The translations under genes were made by a program, and so were the position numbers. A DNA stretch of 64,000 nucleotides from Nageia nagi (Eukaryota; Pinophyta). The first letter of the stretch is position 1. Each line of letters starts with the position of its first letter. The stretch lies in contig JBITNC010000001.1 in NCBI GenBank assembly GCA_050084985.1, positions 60,760,001 through 60,824,000 on the forward strand. The letters are read 5' to 3'. Positions 57,405 to 64,000 of this stretch are shown piece after piece. Below the pieces are notes generated by a model. That model did no database searches, was not told where the DNA came from, and worked only from the letters and a program-made list of their open reading frames with translations.

Positions 57405-58755
57405 TGTATATCTATACATAATAAATTCTTTATTAAAGCCCCAATGTACTTTACTTTCAATCATGAGTTCATTTTAAGATCCCCAAGAGTTTTTTTGAAG
57501 AAAATAAAGCATGCCAGAGTGAAATGATGACATCATAGAAGAAAGGATAGTCATAATTTTGGTAAAGACCAGGTTTCAAAGATGGTGAGGTTAGCAAGGG
57601 GTAATTGAAAAGCCAGAGTTAGTGAATAAAGCATGCTAGAGCAAAATGATGACATCACGAAAGAAAGGATAAGCTTAGTTTTGGAAAGGACCAGGTTCTA
57701 GAGGAGGTGAGGTCAGCAAGGGGTAATTGAAAAGCCAGAGTCAGTGAATAAAGCATGCTGGAGTGAAATGATGATGTCACAGAAGAAAGGATAAGCTTAG
57801 TTTTTGAAAAGACCAGGTTCTAGAGGAGGTGAGGTCAACAAGAGATAATTGAAGAGCCAAAATTCATAAATTAAGTGTCCCAAAAGTAAAGTGTTCTGAA
57901 ATAAAATGATGATGTCACAGAGGAAAAGATAGTCACATTTTTGGTAAAGACTAGGTTCTGGAGATGGTGAGGTCAGTAAGGGGTAATTGATAAGTTAGAG
58001 TCTATGAATAAAGCATGCTGGAGTGAAATGGTGTTGTCATAGAAGAAAGGATAATTACAGTTTTGGAAGACATTACCTTCCATGACCTTCTCAATTTTGT
58101 AACATTTGGACAAGTGGCATATATAGATGATGATAGTTAGAAGTGGCAAGAATCTTGAGGCCATTTTTGTAACTGTTCTATTTTCATTTTCTTGTAACTA
58201 TTATTTTTGCAGTATAATGTATATGAAAATAAAGTGAAAAAAGGGGTCAAAAGCTCTAGTTTTGCTCTTTACATTTGTTCTCTAAGATCGGTAGTTTTTA
58301 TCAGTAATATGATATCATCTTGACCTTTCTTATCTAGCACTTGTAATTATTATTCTTAAATAGGTTACATGATGGCTATTTGGCATGTTTCCTAATGATA
58401 ATTACGAGCTGTTAGTATAACTATGTCTGCATACATGGTAGAGTAAAGCTGGGAAACTACTCGAGAGTGAGAGCTTGTACTATAGCTGCTACACTAGATT
58501 CAGGCCAAGGTTTCACACCCTGTGAAAGCCTACATTGAACTAGTGATTCACCTTTACTTTCTCTCTTGTCACCCTAAGCCCTTTGCTTAAATTCCTTGCA
58601 CTCTACTCCTTTTATTTTCTTTCTTGTTACTTCTCTTATACCCAATAGATAAGGAACCGACCTTCTCCAAAGATTAGACTGTCACCATAGTCTGCTCTTG
58701 ATTTACTTTGGTTGAGATTGTTCATGGTGCATATATTACACAATCCTAATCAATA
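57405..58755 (+). repeat. Element C 3' LTR
   Basis: 1,351 bp, begins TGTATATCTATACATAATAA, ends TCAATA, followed by GGTAG. Carries the same five 120-bp units (57505-58075). The bases just before it are not a clean purine tract (a purine-rich AGAGGTGAAA lies about 30 bp upstream). Confidence 0.9.
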
Positions 58756-58760
58756 GGTAG
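58756..58760 (+). repeat. Target-site duplication of element C, right
   Basis: GGTAG, identical to 39830-39834. Confidence 0.85.
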
Positions 58761-58850
58761 TAATATTCAAAGCTACCCCACCATCTATTAATGATATCTT
58801 GACTATATTGCCAAAGGTAATAACTTCAATAAACAATGGTGGATGTAACC
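58756..58850 (-). pseudogene. Gypsy B protease, N-terminal part
   Basis: The minus-strand frame reads ISLIDGGVALNI, the catalytic loop of a gypsy protease, in which the active-site D-S/T-G is D-G-G (as in several plant gypsy proteases). The frame runs to the GGTAG target copy at 58756 and continues on the other side of element C at 39834. Confidence 0.8.
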
Positions 58851-58999
58851 AAGTTACATCCTTGCTAGGCCTTTCACTAGGGTGAAAAGTGATAACATCT
58901 TCTTTACCCCGTATTTTTGCCTTTTTCTCAAAAGTAATGATTGAGATGTTTTTGTCTATCTAACTATTTTTGAAAATCTGAGTCATCATTTCTCTATGA

Positions 59000-60090
59000 G
59001 GTTCTAAAATTTAAAGTAATTCAAAGAAAGTAACCTTGGCTTGTGTATTCTTGAGTTTCTCAATTAGGTCAAAACTTCTTGGGTCTTTAGGAAGCTCCTT
59101 TTTACATGTCACTAGATCTGTTGCTACTCTTGGTCTTCCTCTTATAAGTGCTGCACATACTTCTTCATGGAAAATTATATTAATATGATGCTCTTCCCCT
59201 ATATCTTTAAATTTGGTATGAAACACATAGAATCTATCCTTTATGAGCCTTTGTATTTTGTTTCTTATGCTTTTGCACCTATTAGTGGCATGCCACTTGG
59301 TTTGATGATATTCATAGTACCTATCTTTCTTATACCATGTTGGCCTCTCTGCTGATTCATCTTCCTCTCACTTAGGTAAAGACTGTAATAGTCCCTTTGC
59401 CATTAGATCTTTCAAAATAAATCTAGGAGGTATAGGAAACTTTATGAATTTCCTTTATTTCTTTTCATCTACTTTTTCTGCTACATGAATGGATTTATCT
59501 TACTTTGGTGATTGTGGATACTTATCCTTAGCTCTAGGCTTGTCATCGTCTCGATATTTCATAAGCTCTAACTTCATAAGGAATTTTTCTTTTTCCAATA
59601 GCTTATATTTCATATCAAAAAATGCTATATTTGTATAATGAATAACATGATATTGTAATGATAATAGACAACATCCTTAAAGATATTGTTTACCTCCTTT
59701 TCTATGAGCTTAGTTTTAATTTGTTGCCATGTCTTTTTGAACCTCACAATAAACTTTTCAAGATTTTCATTACTACCTTGCCTCATAGCACATAGATCCA
59801 AAACCATGACTTCATGCTTGATGTTATGCTTATATTTTTCTAGAAATAATTTGCTCAATTCTCAAAATTATGTAACTAACCTTTCGGGTAGAGAATAGAA
59901 CCATTTGCAAGCCTCTCCTTCCAAACTATGAGGAAAGAACTTTGCTTGTAATCTCAAATACACATTGATTTTGAGCTCACACTCATCTTTAAACCCTTGA
60001 AAATGTCTCTTGGGATCTCCTTCCCCACTAAACTTATAGAACTTGGGATCTTTATAATCTGATGGTGGCATGCATAAATGGATCTCATCA
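59000..60090 (-). pseudogene. Gypsy B gag and pre-protease linker
   Basis: Minus-strand gag relic: 60071-59868 reads DPKFYKFSGEGDPKRHFQGF, AKFFPHSLEGEACKWFYSLP; 59858-59625 continues MSKLFLEKYKHNIKHEV and RQGSNENLEKFIVRFKKTW. This is the standard retrotransposon gag core, split by one frame change. A His/Cys-containing stretch near 59300 follows. Then, at 59226-59011, the linker ends TQAKVTFFELL, just before protease. Confidence 0.8.
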
Positions 60091-60417
60091 CATAGAGGGC
60101 TACCAGAATCAATAGAATCATCTAGCTAAGTTGATCCTCTTACTAATCGATCAATTTGTCTCTATATACCCTAAATATTAGCCTAAATGTGATCATTGTT
60201 ACTTCCATCATCATGGTCAGCTCCTTTATTAGATGCTTTTGGTCCATCACACTGAATATCTCCCAAGAGCTTATCAAGATCTCTTCTAGAAAGACTTCAT
60301 AGGAATAATCTTAACTGATCCATGTCTAAAATAACTCACTAAATCACTTATTAGCTCTAACTAAAACCCTAAGGTTTTACCACAACTATTTATGCTTCAC
60401 ATCAGGTTCACTAAATA

Positions 60418-61222
60418 TGTTTACAAATACAAATATTTTGAAAATGCAAATAAATTAATACCTATGCTCTTGAAGGAATATTTGTAAATTTTGAGCTAAT
60501 GGATAGCAATTTATAACAAGAAAAGTTGATATAGGAGATAATGAATAATTGGAATCAAAATGAAATCACCAAACAATACTAAGTTTGTATACTTACCTCA
60601 TGGAATGTACCTAATATTGATGAATGAAAGATAATGACAAATCCCAACAACCAATGGAGTCTACACTCAAAGTTGTGGAGCAAGGTGATCCAAAGAGAGG
60701 GCTATATGCAATCTAATTTATGCTCAAAAGGAGTGTCAATGGTCTATATTCATCTACAAAGAAGCATTGATGATGTTTGTTAGATTGCAATCCATTCCAA
60801 ATTGACTCTATGCTTCCACATGAACCCTCGATGATCATAGTTTGATGCTCAGATAAGCTAGATAATGGTCAGGATGCTTGCATAAGGAAGTACATAAATC
60901 CAAGCTTGAATGGTGGAGTTAAGAGATACATAAAAGATTGCCATCATCAGGACTAGAGATGGGATCATGTATATCCTTGATGTGGACTTAATATTAGATC
61001 CCTATTTATATAGATAATAATATGAACTACTCCTTAGGTCAGCATGTACCTACAAAAATAAGAATATAGTAAGTCGATGATATATATTGATCATATCCAA
61101 GATAACATTAATATTCTTGAACTAGATGTGTATAAGTGTGGGAATATATTTCCTAATGTATTAAATTAAATGCATAAATTAATTTTAGGTGATAATAGGT
61201 AAGAATGCCTAATGAAGTCCCA
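60418..61222 (-). repeat. Gypsy B 5' LTR
   Basis: Matches 33880-34668. It runs from TGTTTACAAATACAA to about AATGAAGTCCCA; the right edge differs from the other LTR by a 16-bp indel, so the terminal coordinate is uncertain. Gag begins about 330 bp to the left on the minus strand. Confidence 0.8.
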
Positions 61223-63000
61223 CAATGAAAATTTAATAGGAGTTAATCTCAATTATTCTTCAAGGTTATTTTTGAGCTTTTCTTATGGGCCCCATTGATT
61301 TGGGGGTTGGGGAAGAGGTATGTGATTTTATACATTGGGCTCTTCCACTCACCCCTCTTGAATATTACTAGCTCATTGTTTATCTCATTTTCCTTTCTCT
61401 TTGTACTATTGTGTTCTTATAGTCACATTCATCATGTCTACAAAGTGGGACTGTTCAACCTCTTGTACCTATATTTGATGTGACCCATAATCATACTGTA
61501 CATTTTATTGTGGGAAATATTGATTATAGTGCCATGTTATCCTAACTTGATTTATATTTCTTTATGGTTGATGTACTTGGAAATTTTGGTTGGATTGGTT
61601 GACATACCATTGAAGGTTAACTTCTTATTATTTATAAAGTCCTGCATAATGTAACTTCTCAAATAGATACACCTATTTGTGTCATGCCCTTTAATTCTAT
61701 GAAGCTCATAGTATTCATCCTCTTTGTTCTATGGCTTTGAAGTCCAACTAGGATCCCATTTAAACTTAGGTAATGTTAACATGTTTACCTCATTTAGTTT
61801 TTTGAATATTTGTGACAAAGTCTCTCCCAACTAAGTTAACTTTTATTATTTTATAGAAGACTATCTGTTATTATTATTTTTTGCATTTGGCTGATTTTTC
61901 AAGGTCATTTGAGCTTGGGGGATTGATTGAGCTTGTAATACATTTTGGAGTGTAAATTGCAACTATGATTAAGAAGAAGGTAGTGTTTGAAATACCACTT
62001 TTATCACTTGAGCTTTGCCACTATTGTTTGACCATTTTTATTTGAGTTATAAAGCATATTACCATTCCTTGAATTATCTTCCTTTTTTGTTAATTTTAAC
62101 TCTCCATTTGAACCATGAATTCTTGAAAAATTTTGGCTTATGATATTTCCTCTTAAAATATTTTGAGTTGTTATATTTGAAGAAGAATTAAACTTTTTTT
62201 TATTACAACTTTTTCTAAATAGTATTACTAACTCTTCTAGAGGCAATGAGAAGTTCATATCGGTGATCAAATTTCTCTATCTAGATACATAATCAAATAT
62301 TGACTCTTGATCATATTATAATAGCTTTGTTATATTCATAATAGAAAACCTTTTCTTGATATTGATGGAGAAATTATCTAAGAAGAGGTTTATCAATTAT
62401 TCAAAATTATAAAGACTATATTGTGGCAATGAATTATACCAATTCATTGCTTCCCCCTTAAGAGTCATTGGGAGGGTCCTTATCATGAGTGCATCATCAT
62501 TTGCAATTTGATAACAAGAACATTTGAATTATATTAAATGATATTTAAGATCCTCCTTGCTTTTGAATTTATCAATTTTGGGCATCTCAAACTTCCTTGG
62601 GTACTATGTTATTGGTATAAAGGATTAATAGTTTATTACAAATTTCACCATAAATGAGCTTGGAATACCCTTGAATACTTTCTTTAGTGTCTAACTCTTG
62701 TAATATTTTCATTATTTTATCTTCATTTATCATAAAGGACTAATTTTGTTATTCCATTAGCTTCCTATATTATTCGTATTGATTAGATTGATGATCATTT
62801 GTTCCATGGGGTTGAGTATGGCCCATTGGTGTAGCTTGTTGACCTATATTTTTCCCTCCATAAGATTGATATTTATTGGTTGGCTACATATTATTCATTA
62901 AGATTACTTGTTGAATAAATTGATAAACCCTTGATGGGAGTGTATGATATTTGTATCATTTTTTATAATGTAAATGATATTTGTATCATTTTTGACAATG
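61223..63000 (-). pseudogene. Gypsy A 5' piece (gag)
   Basis: Outer part of gypsy A beyond the B insertion. On the minus strand about 62620-62200: RKFEMPKIDKFKSKEDL, IANDDALMIRTLPMTLKG, EAMNWYNSLPQYSLYNFE, NITKLL-YDQESIFDYV, then 62270 onward ITDMNFSLPLEELVILFRKS. This is a clear retrotransposon gag core. At about 61720-61590 follows DEYYELHRIKGHDTNRCIYL and QDFINNKKLTFNG, the region that carries a CxxH/HxxxxC-type motif in related elements. Several stops and frameshifts. The 5' LTR would lie further right. Confidence 0.75.
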
Positions 63001-64000
63001 CAATATAGGATGACTTTCATTGGACATAGTTTAGAAGTACTTACATTTGCATCAGTGGGTTCATCTAATATTTTTTATTTCTGATAATCCTTTGGTTTTT
63101 AATTAAAAATTAGGGAGATTATTTTCTATTTTCTTACAAATATTTTTGAATGTCTAAATTATTTTCACTCACAATTCATAGAGATGCTTGTATTTTGTTA
63201 TTTTTTCTACCTGCGGTGAGGATGTTGGTATTTTTTTATTTTTCTTATAGTAAATAGACTCATGAATGAACTATGGAAAATGCACTATGGATTATCCTTT
63301 ATAACATATACTCATAGTATGTGTTTAAAAATAGATATATGTAAATATGAATATATGTATAAATGAAAGAATGGAATTATACTTTCAATAGAATAATTGA
63401 AGGGATTATACAAACTATAACATATCACATCTTCCTAATAGATTTAAGGTACCATTGTATGTTCATGTTTAAGTTTCTTGATAAAGGCTCCTACAAAGGG
63501 CTATAGAGTTGAATGAGGAATTCCTTTGTACTATTTAAAAGGTGTAAATCAATAATGAGGTTTATATTATCATTTATTTCTAAACATTCAAAAGGTAATA
63601 TAGTTCCATACTTGCATTTTATTTTATATCCATATAATAGTTATTCTTAATGCCTTGAAAAGGACATGATCGTAGGAGTAATGGGGTTTATATAGGCTTC
63701 TTGTTCCATTTCTATATGATTCTCCTCTACCTTTTATAAATATTAAACATGATGGTACATAAAAGAGGAATACAAGTAGACATTCAATTTCACAAGAATT
63801 ATGGCTCTAGGAAGGGGGAATTAACCATTATTATTTGTTCTTGCAAGCAAGGAGGAACCCAAAATGAAAGCATGGATATTGACATTGAATTCTTACTTAG
63901 TTTTAATTTTTTTTCATTTATATACATGACCTATAGCTCTCTTACTTGGATATTGATGAAAAATAGTCTTGATGATTGTTAATACCATTCAAACATTAAT
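63001..64000. other. No recognisable gene; possible gypsy A leader or LTR
   Basis: AT-rich. By position it could contain the 5' leader and LTR of gypsy A, but I could not match it to the DNA left of 23.9 kb, so this is not asserted. The open stretch at 63749-63982 has no recognised domain. Confidence 0.4.

Larger units (their letters stand above)
39835..58755 (+). mobile_element. Ty3/gypsy element C with internal tandem duplication
   Basis: Plus-strand gypsy element with three LTR-like blocks: 39835-41180 (5' LTR), 46280-47412 (partial, internal) and 57405-58755 (3' LTR). A single pair of GGTAG target duplications flanks the outer LTRs, so this was one insertion, into the protease coding region of gypsy B. 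The internal LTR and the second gag-pol arise from a 6,229-bp tandem duplication. Without it the element would be about 12.7 kb. Order: gag, protease, RNase H-like, RT, RNase H, integrase, extra 3' coding region. Confidence 0.9.
33880..61222 (-). mobile_element. Ty3/gypsy element B (host of element C)
   Basis: Minus-strand gypsy element with LTRs at 60418-61222 (5') and 33880-34668 (3'). Gag is next to the right LTR and integrase next to the left one, as expected. Removing element C (39835-58755 plus one GGTAG) leaves about 8.4 kb. Order on the minus strand: gag, protease, RT, RNase H, second RNase H, integrase. That second RNase H before integrase is the Tat-lineage arrangement. No clear target duplication was found at the outer ends, so the exact termini are tentative. 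Confidence 0.85.

Noticed and set aside
39835-58755. Two separate nested or tandemly inserted copies of element C
   Set aside because: Only one target-site duplication pair, shared stop codons, and an internal LTR that starts part-way; an internal tandem duplication explains all of it.
61223-61227. Target duplication for gypsy B
   Set aside because: CAATG on the right does not match GATAA on the left; the termini remain uncertain, so no duplication is called.

Overview
This window looks like intergenic DNA of a large, AT-rich, repeat-dominated plant nuclear genome. A gymnosperm, perhaps a conifer, is plausible because of the size and density of decayed Ty3/gypsy elements and because of a gymnosperm-style PPR relic, but the sequence alone does not settle the species. 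I find no intact host gene, rRNA, tRNA or CRISPR array. Almost everything recognisable is a broken transposable element with in-frame stops and frameshifts.

Left part (1-13.9 kb). A block of about 4.2 kb (LINE 3' end, then AT-rich DNA, then the LTR and pol remnant of a minus-strand Ty1/copia element E) is present twice in direct orientation, at about 31-4222 and 9730-13906. Between the copies lie two diverged copies of an unclassified repeat (R-A 4223-5425, R-B 8355-9062), AT microsatellites and gene-free DNA. The second LINE copy reaches further 5' and keeps reverse-transcriptase C-terminal and zf-RVT sequence.

Middle (13.9-23.9 kb). Copia E continues to about 14.3 kb. A decayed PPR gene fragment (15.65-16.26 kb) is flanked on both sides by one degenerate tandem repeat. 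Further on are a GC-richer multi-hairpin structure (18.68-18.76 kb), two sets of short tandem repeats (19.8-20.2 and 20.6-20.74 kb) and a long stretch with nothing recognisable.

Right part (23.9-63 kb) is a nest of LTR retrotransposons. The host is minus-strand gypsy A, found as three pieces (about 63.0-61.2, 33.9-33.0 and 26.4-23.9 kb, read on the minus strand). Into A went the plus-strand copia D (26413-33038, two LTRs, near-perfect 5-bp target duplication) and the minus-strand gypsy B (33880-61222, two LTRs). Into the protease region of B went the plus-strand gypsy C (39835-58755, perfect GGTAG target duplication).

Gypsy C is the most interesting object. (1) Its pol carries an RNase H-like domain upstream of RT as well as the usual RNase H downstream, whereas B has the second RNase H in the usual place before integrase. 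(2) It carries about 3.5 kb of unrecognised sense-strand coding sequence between integrase and the 3' LTR, with a Pro/Ser-rich middle and a coiled-coil-like end. (3) It contains an internal 6,229-bp tandem duplication running from within the 5' LTR to within integrase. (4) Its U3 contains about five 120-bp repeats, each with what looks like a deaminated TGACGTCA site.
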